Shown piece by piece: positions 43,672 to 51,699 of a stretch of DNA of 64,000 nt. The position numbers were made by a program, and so were the translations under genes. A model generated the notes under the pieces. That model was given only the letters and a program-made list of their open reading frames with translations, did not search any database and was not told the DNA's origin. The DNA comes from Roseibium sp. (GTDB taxonomy: Bacteria; Pseudomonadota; Alphaproteobacteria; Rhizobiales; Stappiaceae), in NCBI GenBank assembly GCA_017643925.1, contig JAEPML010000012.1:1-64000 (forward strand), read 5' to 3'. Each line of letters starts with the position of its first letter. Position 1 is the first letter of the stretch.

Positions 43672-44103
43672 TTATCCGATCAACTCACCGAATGCAGGCA
43701 GGGGCAGTCCCAGGACCTTGTCGAACAAGAGATACAGCCCGGGTGCTGCAATCGAGGCCGCGATCACGGCGTTTTTGCTGCTTGCTCCGAAAAGCCAGGC
43801 CAGAACGGCGAACATTGCGAAAGTTGCAGGCAGAAAGCCGACCGTTTCCATGCCGATCGCGTAGATCAACAGGCTGGCAACACCTGACAGGAGTTTCAAA
43901 AGCGCAACCTGGTTGCCCCAGGGATGGCTGTCTTTGGGCGCGACAATCAGCGCGCCGCTGAGACAAAGAGCCGGAAAGCCGACCAGTAGTGGAAAAGCGG
44001 CCGGCCCGAGTGGATCGCCAATGCCGATCCGATAGCTCGAACCGACACAGACAAAGGCAACCGCGATCACGAAGACCGCGGCGCCAACAACCCTGACTGT
44101 CAT
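43672..44103 (-). CDS. tctB: Tripartite tricarboxylate transporter small permease, TctB family
   Basis: A 143-residue protein with four predicted membrane segments; IGDPLGPAAFPLLVG after the first helix is the conserved TctB motif. It is translationally coupled to tctC (4-base overlap) and sits 3 bases before tctA. Partner of the TctA channel. Confidence 0.87.
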   Translation of the reverse strand: MTVRVVGAAVFVIAVAFVCVGSSYRIGIGDPLGPAAFPLLVGFPALCLSGALIVAPKDSHPWGNQVALLKLLSGVASLLIYAIGMETVGFLPATFAMFAVLAWLFGASSKNAVIAASIAAPGLYLLFDKVLGLPLPAFGELIG

Positions 44104-45053
44104 TGGAGGTCGATGTTGTTCACTATCTCGGTGACGTCTTTTAGTTGTTGCTCGAGATAGGCTTCGAACTCATCGCCCGCCCTCCAGATCGGGACAAGGC
44201 CGTTCTTTGTGGCAGCGTCCTTCCAGCCGTCACTGTCGTAGACGGTCTTCAGACGTGTCACCCACGTGTCGTAGGCTTCGTCGGAAACGTCACCCCCGAC
44301 ATAAAGACCCCGCCAGTTGTAGCCGGTGACGTCATAGCCAAGAGACTTGGCCGTCGGCACATCCGGGAAGGCCGGCAGAGACTCGTCGGACAGCGCGGCC
44401 AGGATCCTGATGTCGCCGGATTCGACAAAGCCAGCCGCTTCACTGAGATCCGTGGTGACCACGTCAACACGCCCACCCATCATCTGGGTAATCGCCGGTG
44501 CACCGCCATCGAACTGCACCCACATGATCCGCCAGAGTTCCTCGACACCGCCGGACTGGGCGGCAAGCAGATAGCGGATGTGATCCCAGCTTCCGAAACC
44601 GTCACCCGCCCCGACCAGAGACTTCGGATCTTCCTTCAGTTTGGCAAAGAGGTCGTCCAGGTTCTTGATCGGACTGTCGGCCGCAACCGCAATGACACCG
44701 ACATCCGCACCAAGCATGCCCACGAAGCGCATGGTCTCCAGGTCTCCGGGATATTTGGCCTGGGCAATCTGGTTGATTGCGACCGTGGAGGTGGCGACGA
44801 TCAACTCCGGATCGTCGGCACGCTTGTTGGCGACATAGGCGAAGCCCACGGCACCTGTTCCCCCCGCCATGTTCACAACCCGGACGTTTCCGTCGACCTG
44901 ATCAAGATCAGTCAGCAGCTTTCCGATAGAGCGGCAAGTAAAATCCCAGCCTCCACCGGGACCTGACGGCGCAAGACACTCGGTCGCAAGTGAAATCTGC
45001 GAGCTTCCCAGAAGTACTGCTGCCGACAACGTAGATAACAGTAGATTTTTCAT
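44100..45053 (-). CDS. tctC: Tripartite tricarboxylate transporter substrate-binding protein, TctC family
   Basis: A 317-residue periplasmic binding protein. A Sec signal peptide is at 1-24 (ending LATEC), then CLAPSGPGGGWDFTCRSIGK, the TctC start. VVNMAGGTGAVGFAYVANK and DVGVIAVAADSPIKNLDDL are family segments. GGGAGG lies 4 bases before the ATG at 45053. First gene of the operon; a 19-base palindrome lies 158 bases upstream of it. Confidence 0.9.
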   Translation of the reverse strand: MKNLLLSTLSAAVLLGSSQISLATECLAPSGPGGGWDFTCRSIGKLLTDLDQVDGNVRVVNMAGGTGAVGFAYVANKRADDPELIVATSTVAINQIAQAKYPGDLETMRFVGMLGADVGVIAVAADSPIKNLDDLFAKLKEDPKSLVGAGDGFGSWDHIRYLLAAQSGGVEELWRIMWVQFDGGAPAITQMMGGRVDVVTTDLSEAAGFVESGDIRILAALSDESLPAFPDVPTAKSLGYDVTGYNWRGLYVGGDVSDEAYDTWVTRLKTVYDSDGWKDAATKNGLVPIWRAGDEFEAYLEQQLKDVTEIVNNIDLQ

Positions 45054-45210
45054 GTTTCCTCCCGAAACCAAAACGTTCATCGAGGAGGAAATGAAAATAT
45101 GAACCCGGGTTTTTCTGAAGAATTGACTCATCAACTCAGCCATCGCATTTCACGATGGCAACAGCTCATCGGCTGTTTTCCGCGGCTGACGGTAAACGGA
45201 TCTTAACGCT

Positions 45211-45229
45211 TCGCAATTTGAAATTGCGA
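45211..45229. promoter_or_regulatory. 19-base palindrome upstream of tctC
   Basis: TCGCAATTT-G-AAATTGCGA, perfect 9-base arms about one base. It lies between tctC and the end of the XRE regulator gene. It could be an operator of the tct operon or, less likely, a terminator for the XRE gene (no T-run). Confidence 0.45.
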
Positions 45230-45284
45230 TGCCTGCCGGGCACGCTTTGGATAACTCGGCCCTGCACACTGCACTCAGCAGCAA

Positions 45285-46082
45285 TCAGGATCCGAGTTTC
45301 AGGAACCAGTCGCGCGTTTCATCATCCGCCGGCAAGAGTGTTTCAACCCGTATGTCGTCAAGAGCGGCATCCGTGTTCATGCCGACGGTGGCTATCAGCG
45401 AGAACAGGCGCAGATCCTGCCCGTCGATCCGAAAATGGATGGTCATGACCGGTGCGGGGCGTTCATGTGCAGGCTGGTTGACCGCCTCCGCGACGTCGGG
45501 CAGTGCATAGAGGTCCTTCAACAACGCCTCGGCGTCCCGGTCGCTGGGGCGGCGCGCAACCTCCAGTTCCAGGAAACGGTAAAGGGCCTTCACAACCTCC
45601 TGCCAGTTGCCGATTGCCGCACGCACCGGGCCGGGTTTGAACATGGATTTCAACATGTTCGGTTCCGGGTCCCCTTTCAGGACGCTGAAAAACAGAAGCG
45701 CCGGATCATTGGCCTTCTGCAAGTTCCAGATCCTGTCGATCGCCACAGCGGGAAACGGACTGTGTCCCTGCAGTATATGCGCAATAGAGGCATCTACCGC
45801 GATCCGGGTATCCTCGCTCCAGCGCTGGTCCACCGTCTGGGCCGCAAAACCGGCAGATTGCAGCATTGCGTCGCGCTCTGCCGGCGGCATCTGCAGCGCA
45901 TCGACAAGCTGCGCGATGGCAAAACGGCTCGGTTGTGATCGCCCGGTCTCGAGAAAACTGATGTGACGCTGGGACATTCCCGCCTCCAGCGACAATTCAA
46001 GCTGGCTCAGGCGACGGCGCTTGCGCCAGGTCTTCAGGAAGCCCGAAAATCCGGACTGCGGCTGTGTTTCGGCTAAGGTCAT
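45285..46082 (-). CDS. XRE regulator with MmyB-like ligand-binding domain
   Basis: A 265-residue regulator: a Cro/CI-type helix-turn-helix at about 18-75 (LSQLELSLEAGMSQRHISFL) and a C-terminal PAS-like MmyB domain (about 95-260; DRIWNLQKANDPALLFFSVL). It is divergent from the SRPBCC membrane protein gene with a 109-base gap and probably regulates it. Its end lies 56 bases from the tct operator. Confidence 0.85.
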   Translation of the reverse strand: MTLAETQPQSGFSGFLKTWRKRRRLSQLELSLEAGMSQRHISFLETGRSQPSRFAIAQLVDALQMPPAERDAMLQSAGFAAQTVDQRWSEDTRIAVDASIAHILQGHSPFPAVAIDRIWNLQKANDPALLFFSVLKGDPEPNMLKSMFKPGPVRAAIGNWQEVVKALYRFLELEVARRPSDRDAEALLKDLYALPDVAEAVNQPAHERPAPVMTIHFRIDGQDLRLFSLIATVGMNTDAALDDIRVETLLPADDETRDWFLKLGS

Positions 46083-46191
46083 GCAGCATTATTGTCACCG
46101 GCCTTCATGGTGTCCATTACATCTCAGGTAATTGATCCGATACACGCGTCTTGAAATCCTCCGGTCACTCGCAACAGACAAGGATTTCATC

Positions 46192-47082
46192 ATGTCGACC
46201 ACCAGAACCGCGCGTCTCTTCCTCGGTCTCAACACCGGGTTTTCGATCCTGTGTTCCGCGACGCTGATGCTGTTCCCGGATCACTTTACCGAGCTGATGT
46301 TCCAGGATCCGGCATCCTGGGTACCAATGGCCCTGCGCCTGCTGGCGATTGGTCTTCTGCTTTTTGCGCTGTCGCTCATCATGCTTGTTGCCAACCCTTA
46401 TGTGTCGCGCGCCGAAGTCATGCTGATCGTGGCCATGGACATCGGCTGGATTGCCGCCAGCGCCGCCATTGTCGTATTCGGACAGCAGTTTCTGACGTTC
46501 AACGGGATCGTCGTCATAGACGTCGTCGCTCTCTTTGTCGGGATCTTTGCAATCGGTCAGTTCCTGGGCGCCCGGAAGATCGTACCGCCACGAAGCCGGG
46601 CCAGCCTCACCACGAAAAACGGCATCATCGTCGCCAGTGTCCGACGCACCGTGTCGGCATCTCCCGACACGGTGTGGAAGGTCATGAACGATCATCCCGG
46701 ATACGCCGATGTGGCGGACAATCTTTCAAAGGTCGAAGTTGTGTCCGGCGAGGGTCAGGGCATGCTCCGGCGCTGTTATGGCCCCAAGGGCGAGAACTGG
46801 ACCGAAACCTGCGACCTGTTCAATGAGGGACAGTCCTATGGTTTCAAGGTGCATACCGAAGCCTCGGATTACCCCTATCCGATCGAGGATCTGCAGGGTC
46901 GCTGGTCGGTGACACCAGTTGAAAACGGCGCTGAATTTGCGATCGACATCACGGCCAGGCCAAAGGGGAATGCGTTGGCGCGCCTGCTCTTTTCCCTGGC
47001 AACGAGGCTCACATTCCAGAAGGTCCTGATCAACTTGGCAGACGCCTGGTCCGACCGAATGGAGCGCGAAGCAAGGGCCTAG
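46192..47082 (+). CDS. Membrane protein with C-terminal SRPBCC domain
   Basis: A 296-residue two-part protein. Residues 1-125 contain four hydrophobic segments (FLGLNTGFSILCSATLML first). From about 135 there is a SRPBCC/START-like domain (VRRTVSASPDTVWKVMNDH, then LADAWSDRMEREA at the end), which usually forms a hydrophobic ligand cavity. The ATG at 46192 has AAGGA 7 bases upstream. Such fusions are uncommon; it could present a lipid-like ligand at the inner membrane. Function unknown. Confidence 0.75.
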   Translation: MSTTRTARLFLGLNTGFSILCSATLMLFPDHFTELMFQDPASWVPMALRLLAIGLLLFALSLIMLVANPYVSRAEVMLIVAMDIGWIAASAAIVVFGQQFLTFNGIVVIDVVALFVGIFAIGQFLGARKIVPPRSRASLTTKNGIIVASVRRTVSASPDTVWKVMNDHPGYADVADNLSKVEVVSGEGQGMLRRCYGPKGENWTETCDLFNEGQSYGFKVHTEASDYPYPIEDLQGRWSVTPVENGAEFAIDITARPKGNALARLLFSLATRLTFQKVLINLADAWSDRMEREARA

Positions 47083-47109
47083 CCACGAACCAGCGCAATC
47101 AAAACCCGA

Positions 47110-47138
47110 ATTGCCGGTCCTCAGTCGGGATCGGCAAT
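47110..47138 (+). terminator. Hairpin after the SRPBCC gene
   Basis: Arms ATTGCCG (47110-47116) and CGGCAAT (47132-47138), 15-base loop, 27 bases after the stop. No T-run; possible weak terminator. Confidence 0.35.
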
Positions 47139-47145
47139 ATCCAGG

Positions 47146-47337
47146 TCAATCGTTACCGCGAAACGTTGCATTGCTGATCTGGTTCCTGATCTCGAATGCC
47201 CGGGGTATCTTGTAGAATTGGTCTTCTCTCCCCCGGACAGGACGACCGTTCTCCGAGGCAATCCACAGCGCCTCGGAGGGCGGTCGTCTCCACATTCGCC
47301 TGCGCAGCGTGGGGGAATGGTCGATCCAGGCCCTCAA
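47146..47337 (-). pseudogene. Possible tyrosine-recombinase relic
   Basis: A 63-codon frame with no start context. RPPSEALWIASENGRPV followed by QFYKIPRAFEIRN and ISNATFRG resembles the end of integrases (S-ALWI-x-G-P, then a helix and the N-P-H-x-F-R-H region), but the catalytic His-x-x-Arg is not preserved. It may be a decayed fragment of an integrase. A coincidental reading frame cannot be excluded. Confidence 0.25.
47241..47288 (+). repeat. 19-bp near-perfect inverted repeat
   Basis: Arms at 47241-47259 (GACGACCGTTCTCCGAGGC) and 47270-47288, complementary at 17 of 19 positions; the two mismatches become G-U pairs in plus-strand RNA. The loop is 10 bases. It is one of the most stable hairpins in the window and has no T-run, so it could be a structured RNA, a 3' stabiliser or part of a mobile-element end. 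Confidence 0.6.
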
Positions 47338-47369
47338 ATTGAGGCGCCCGACCGGTCCCGGCAGACTGA

Positions 47370-47786
47370 TCAGCTGGCCGCTGCAATCATCGACGCCGTG
47401 TCATAGAATTCGTGAAACGCCAGGATCTTTCCATTCTTGAACGTCACGTAATCGAGCTTGGGTGACTCCGCTCTCTTACCGGTTCTCTTGTTGGTCCAGG
47501 CCGTCGATCCCACCGTACAAATTCTGTCACCATCAACAATGTAGTCGTCGACCCGGTAGTACTCCATCTCCCAGTCAGCAAGCAGTTCGTTCAGGTAACA
47601 CCCCAATTCCTCCTTGCATGTCCTCGGTGCGGTAAAACCGACTTCCGGACTTTGCGCCATTGCCAACGAGCGGAAATCAATCTGGTCGTCCATGAGACCA
47701 AGCCAGGCCTCCGCACTGCCGCCCTTGGTTTCCCCCCACAATTCATAACAACGCTTCAACGCATCCAGGTTACTGCTGTCCGTCAT
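47370..47786 (-). CDS. SnoaL-like (NTF2-fold) protein
   Basis: A 138-residue protein with an NTF2/SnoaL pattern: an N-terminal helix (LDALKRCYELWGETKGG), LMDDQIDFRS, VDDYIVDGDRICTVGSTAWT, then a final VTFKNGKILAFHEFYDT strand. These proteins are small polyketide-cyclase-like or ketosteroid-isomerase-like enzymes or binding proteins. The ATG at 47786 gives the expected start; the upstream codons do not. No operon partner; the substrate is unknown. Confidence 0.75.
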   Translation of the reverse strand: MTDSSNLDALKRCYELWGETKGGSAEAWLGLMDDQIDFRSLAMAQSPEVGFTAPRTCKEELGCYLNELLADWEMEYYRVDDYIVDGDRICTVGSTAWTNKRTGKRAESPKLDYVTFKNGKILAFHEFYDTASMIAAAS

Positions 47787-47892
47787 GTTTGCCTCCCCTG
47801 CACGTTCAGGCTGAGCATCAACCAATCAAATCGTGCAATGAAGGAGACTACAACCAAAACGACGTTGGGTGCGAGGCAAAAACCAGAGAGTC

Positions 47893-48789
47893 CTAATTCA
47901 CGCCTTCAACAACTTCCCTGACACACTCGATAAACGCGCGCTGTTTGATCGAAGCGCCACGCCTGCTCGGATAAACTGCAGACAAAACGGCGTGAAAACT
48001 GGTCCAATCCCCGAGAACGCGCGTCAGCGATCCGGTCTTCAACTCTGCCCGCACCGCGTATTCGGGAAGCAAGGTCACGCCGCCACCTTCAACGGCCAGA
48101 TTGCGAAGTGTCATGAAGTCATTGATCACGACCGAGCGCTCGACCGGGACTTCAACTGTTTCCTCACCACGCTGGAACGTCCATTGTGATTGCGTGCTGC
48201 CCACACCCATGACGAGACATCGGTGATCCATCAGCTCTTCCGGCGCACGCGGAACACCGTGGTCTGCCAGGTAAGCGGGATTGGCATAGAGGTTGAGATG
48301 GTAGGCTGTGATCGTCTGGACCATCATGGAGGAATCCTGGTTGTCCCCGATGCGAAAGGCCAGATCGAACCCATCCTCGATGAGGCTGGTTCTGGCATTC
48401 GATAATTCCAGCACGACACGGACCTTCGGATAAGCCTTCGAATAGGCCGCAATCGCCGGGGCAATGATCTGCTGGCCAATCAGCACCGAGGCCGAGATCC
48501 TCAATTCACCGGCTGGCTCCGACAGACTCTGATCAACCAGGGCGTCGGCGGCGTCCGCCTCTTCCACCATCATGCGACAAAAATCAGCGTAACAGGTTCC
48601 GATCGACGTGAGACGACTGCTCCTCGTATTGCGCTCCAGCAGCTGAACGCCAAGCCGCGCCTCCAGCCGGGCGAGACGACGACTGACATTCGACTTCGGC
48701 AATCCAAGCCGTTCGGCGGCTCCGGTGATGCTTCCAAACTGCGCGATCGCCGCAAATGTCGCCAGATCGTTCAGATCCCTTTGTTCCAA
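47893..48789 (-). CDS. LysR-family regulator divergent from isochorismatase
   Basis: A 298-residue LysR regulator if it begins at TTG 48789 (LEQRDLNDLATFAAIAQFGS), which matches the usual length. An ATG at 48846 is also in frame, but would place a 24-base palindrome inside the coding region, so I prefer the TTG. Helix-turn-helix at about 15-60 (AERLGLPKSNVSRRLARLEA). It is divergent from the isochorismatase gene and probably controls it and the following quinone-reductase operon. Confidence 0.85.
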   Translation of the reverse strand: MEQRDLNDLATFAAIAQFGSITGAAERLGLPKSNVSRRLARLEARLGVQLLERNTRSSRLTSIGTCYADFCRMMVEEADAADALVDQSLSEPAGELRISASVLIGQQIIAPAIAAYSKAYPKVRVVLELSNARTSLIEDGFDLAFRIGDNQDSSMMVQTITAYHLNLYANPAYLADHGVPRAPEELMDHRCLVMGVGSTQSQWTFQRGEETVEVPVERSVVINDFMTLRNLAVEGGGVTLLPEYAVRAELKTGSLTRVLGDWTSFHAVLSAVYPSRRGASIKQRAFIECVREVVEGVN

Positions 48790-48818
48790 ATTTAGAACTC
48801 TCTTTTCAAAATTTGCCC

Positions 48819-48842
48819 AATTGATCCAAATTTGGATCAATT
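48819..48842. promoter_or_regulatory. 24-base perfect palindrome, LysR operator
   Basis: Half-site AATTGATCCAAA followed by its exact reverse complement. It lies between the LysR gene (TTG start 48789) and the isochorismatase ATG (48888) and fits the T-N11-A LysR pattern. It also supports the short LysR start. Confidence 0.65.
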
Positions 48843-48887
48843 CCATATTCCCGTCAAGCAGGGTGCAACCACACTTTGGAGACAAAA

Positions 48888-49526
48888 ATGACCACCAGAT
48901 TTGCCGAATTTCTCACTCCTGAAAACGCCGTCCTGGCGCTGATTGATCACCAGACCGGTCTACTTGCCAGCGTCCGTGACATTCAGCCCGAGACGTTGCG
49001 AAAGAACATCAACGGCCTGACCAACATGGCCAGGACGGCCGACATCCCGTCAGTTGTCACAGCTTCCATGCCGGAAGGACCGAACGGCCCGATCTCTTCG
49101 GACATCACCAACGTCCTGGGACCGGACGTGATCAACCGCGCCGGTGAAATCAACGCATGGGACTCTCCGGAATTCAAGGCTGCAATCGAGGCGACCGGGC
49201 GCAAGAAAATCATCATGGCCGGCATTGTCACCGACGTCTGCCTGTTGTTCCCGGCGCTTTCCGCAGTTGCCGAAGGCTACGACGTTTATGCCGTCATCGA
49301 TGCCTCCGGAACCTGGGACGACGTCACGCGAGACGCTGCAATGCTTCGGATGTCCCAGGCGGGTGTGAAGGTCACAACCTGGGCCTCTGTTCTCGCAGAA
49401 GTCATGAATGACTGGCGCTTCGAGCATGGCTATCCGCTCGGTGGCGTTCTGGGAGGACACACTGCTTATGGCCTCGTCTACGAGAGCTATCTGTCGCAAC
49501 AGCCCCGGCAGGAAGCAGCTGAATAA
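48888..49526 (+). CDS. Isochorismatase-family (YcaC-like) hydrolase
   Basis: A 212-residue cysteine hydrolase. LALIDHQTGLL carries the catalytic Asp, and KKIIMAGIVTDVCLLFPALS carries the catalytic Cys next to a cis-peptide-like V-T-D-V. Start at 48888 with GGAG 6 bases upstream. YcaC-type members act on amides or unknown substrates. First gene after the divergent LysR; 64 bases before the glutathionyl-hydroquinone reductase gene. Confidence 0.88.
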   Translation: MTTRFAEFLTPENAVLALIDHQTGLLASVRDIQPETLRKNINGLTNMARTADIPSVVTASMPEGPNGPISSDITNVLGPDVINRAGEINAWDSPEFKAAIEATGRKKIIMAGIVTDVCLLFPALSAVAEGYDVYAVIDASGTWDDVTRDAAMLRMSQAGVKVTTWASVLAEVMNDWRFEHGYPLGGVLGGHTAYGLVYESYLSQQPRQEAAE

Positions 49527-49590
49527 TTACAAGAACCCGTCGGCCCTGCCGCCGGGATTTCATTCAGGTATTTGAAAAGGACTTTGAAGG

Positions 49591-50526
49591 ATGGCTGGCA
49601 AGCTGATTGACGGTGTCTGGACAAACGAAAACGCACAACTGGCCTCCAAGGATGGGCGCTATCGCCGTCCGGAGACAGATTTCCGGAACTGGATTTCCAA
49701 GGATGAAGACGCGAAATTCAAGGCCGAGGCTGGCCGCTATCATCTTTATGTCAGCTTTGCCTGCCCCTGGGCCCACCGCACGCTGATCATGCGCTCCCTG
49801 AAAGGCCTCGAGGAGGCAATAACCGTGTCGGCTGTTCAGCCAATCCTTGGCGACAACGGCTGGGAATTCATTCCAGGCGACGACGCGTTTGCCGACCCGC
49901 TCTTCAACAAGCAGTTCCTGCATGAGATCTACACAAGGGCCGACCAAGCCTACACCGGACGCGTCAGCGTTCCGGTTCTGTGGGACAAGAAGCTCAACAC
50001 CATCGTCAGCAACGAATCCGCCGAGATCATCCGCATGCTGAACTCCGAGTTTGACGGTATCGCAAAGAACGATAACGACTTTGCACCCGAAGCCCTTCTG
50101 GGTGAAATCGATGAGGTCAATGATCTGGTCTACAGCCAGATCAACAATGGTGTTTATCGCTGCGGATTTGCCGGCAACCAGGAAGCCTATGAAGAAGCGG
50201 TCAACGCGCTTTTCACCGCGCTCGACGCCATGGAAAAACGCCTCGAGCCGACAGGCTTCCTTGTGGGCGACAGCCTGACAGAAGCTGACATTCGCTTGTT
50301 CACCACCCTGATCCGCTTCGACCAGGTATATGTGGGTCTGTTCAAATGCAACCTGCGCCGGATCGCGGACTACCCGAACCTGTCCGCACTTGCCCGCAGG
50401 ATTTACGGCATGGATGCGGTCCGCAGGACCGTGCGCCTTGACCAGATCAAGCAGCATTACTGGTCCAGCCTGCGCGCGTTGAACCCGTCCGGCATTGTGC
50501 CCGTTGGTCCGGAGTTCACCCTATGA
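49591..50526 (+). CDS. Glutathionyl-hydroquinone reductase (YqjG/PcpF type)
   Basis: A 311-residue Xi-class glutathione transferase. SFACPWAHRTLI (Cys58-Pro-Trp-Ala) is the catalytic signature, DETIVSNESAEIIRMLN-like NTIVSNESAEIIRML binds glutathione, and GFLVGDSLTEADIRLFTTLI is the conserved C-terminal helix. It reduces glutathionyl-hydroquinones formed when quinones react with glutathione. It overlaps the next gene by 4 bases (ATGA) and fits a quinone-detoxification operon. Confidence 0.92.
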   Translation: MAGKLIDGVWTNENAQLASKDGRYRRPETDFRNWISKDEDAKFKAEAGRYHLYVSFACPWAHRTLIMRSLKGLEEAITVSAVQPILGDNGWEFIPGDDAFADPLFNKQFLHEIYTRADQAYTGRVSVPVLWDKKLNTIVSNESAEIIRMLNSEFDGIAKNDNDFAPEALLGEIDEVNDLVYSQINNGVYRCGFAGNQEAYEEAVNALFTALDAMEKRLEPTGFLVGDSLTEADIRLFTTLIRFDQVYVGLFKCNLRRIADYPNLSALARRIYGMDAVRRTVRLDQIKQHYWSSLRALNPSGIVPVGPEFTL

Positions 50527-51068
50527 GCGCGCCCGTCACGTTTGCGATCACCGACCACGTTCCGCTGGCAAAAAGGCAACACTACGAACGACTGGTCGCT
50601 GACCTCCATGATTTGTTCGAGCAGCAACCCGGTTTCCTGTCCGCGGACACTGTTCGCCATCAGCGCAACCACGTGATGGAATACACCGTTCTGGTGCGCT
50701 GGGAGCACGAGTTCACACCGCAAGACTGGCGCAAGGTCCCTGCAATTGCCGAAAAGCTGACCTCGATTGAAAAGATCACGGGTGGGGCCGCGAGTTTCGC
50801 GGAAGCGACTGGCAGTGGGCTCTGGTTCGATCATCAGCAAAGCGCAGCGCCGGCGTTGCCGCCCTTCTGGAAGCGGGTACTGGTCAGCGTGATCGCGGTC
50901 TATCCGATGCTAATGGTGCTGATCCTCTCGACCACACCACTGATCGGCGCCCTGCCGCAGCCGCTTCAGGTGTTCATTCTGGTGGTTATCCTGTCCGCAC
51001 TCCTGACCTGGCCCATCATGCCATTGGTGAACCGGGCTCTTGGTCCATGGCTTTCAAAGAGCTCGTGA
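50523..51068 (+). CDS. Antibiotic-biosynthesis-monooxygenase-like membrane protein
   Basis: A 181-residue protein. Residues about 5-95 form an ABM-type ferredoxin-like domain (KRQHYERLVADLHDLFEQQP, MEYTVLVRWE), and about 115-178 hold two membrane segments (VLVSVIAVYPMLMVLILS). ABM domains degrade or modify quinone- or heme-like molecules; the membrane anchor suggests action on a lipid-soluble quinone. Translationally coupled to the hydroquinone reductase. Confidence 0.78.
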   Translation: MSAPVTFAITDHVPLAKRQHYERLVADLHDLFEQQPGFLSADTVRHQRNHVMEYTVLVRWEHEFTPQDWRKVPAIAEKLTSIEKITGGAASFAEATGSGLWFDHQQSAAPALPPFWKRVLVSVIAVYPMLMVLILSTTPLIGALPQPLQVFILVVILSALLTWPIMPLVNRALGPWLSKSS

Positions 51069-51079
51069 GGAAGGCATCG

Positions 51080-51649
51080 ATGTTTGCAGATTACGATCTT
51101 CAGCAGAACCACGTAGCATTGCGAAATGGTCTGCCGACCGAGATCCGTGAAACCCTTTTGGAAAGCACACGTTCACAGTGGCTTCATCATCCGCGCATCA
51201 GCGGCAAGGCCGGCTTTTTCATGTCGATCCACCGCAATCTCCTGGACGGTGCCGCGCAGCTGAAGCAGGCACTCGAGCAGTTGCTCGACACGCCCGATAG
51301 CGAAGTCACCGATCGGATGAAAGGCATTAATCTCTTGCCATTCAGTGAGCAGCTGATCGGCTTCGCCCATCATCACCATGAGATCGAGGACCATGCCTAT
51401 TTCCCGCAATTCGCTCGACTATATCCTCAACTGAACAGGGGACTTGCGCTCCTGGACGGAGATCACAAGGTTCTCGATGCAGCTCTCGAGGACACTCAAA
51501 AGGCGATACGGAACCTTGGCATTATAAAGCCTGAACGCGACAGAATGGCAGCCCTTTTCAAAGGTGCCGAGGCACTCAATTCGATCCTGGACCGGCACAT
51601 CTGGGACGAAGAAGAAGTGATCATTCCGGTCCTTCTGAAACACGGTTGA
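51080..51649 (+). CDS. Hemerythrin-like domain protein
   Basis: A 189-residue helical protein. His residues in SIHRNLLDG, HHHHEIEDHAYFPQ, GDHKVLDAAL and LDRHIWDEEEV follow the hemerythrin H-x-x-x-E/H pattern for a di-iron site. The ATG at 51080 has GGAAGG 6 bases upstream. It is the last gene of the operon after the ABM protein, so it may sense oxygen or store iron for the quinone-handling enzymes. Confidence 0.83.
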   Translation: MFADYDLQQNHVALRNGLPTEIRETLLESTRSQWLHHPRISGKAGFFMSIHRNLLDGAAQLKQALEQLLDTPDSEVTDRMKGINLLPFSEQLIGFAHHHHEIEDHAYFPQFARLYPQLNRGLALLDGDHKVLDAALEDTQKAIRNLGIIKPERDRMAALFKGAEALNSILDRHIWDEEEVIIPVLLKHG

Positions 51650-51659
51650 GAAAGACAAA

Positions 51660-51686
51660 GGCCCGGCACTCACTTGAAGCCGGGCC
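51660..51686. terminator. Bidirectional terminator
   Basis: Perfect 8-bp stem GGCCCGGC / GCCGGGCC, 11-base loop, between the convergent hemerythrin and PEBP genes. On the minus strand it is followed by TTTGTCTTT. Confidence 0.7.
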
Positions 51687-51699
51687 CCTGAAAAAAACG

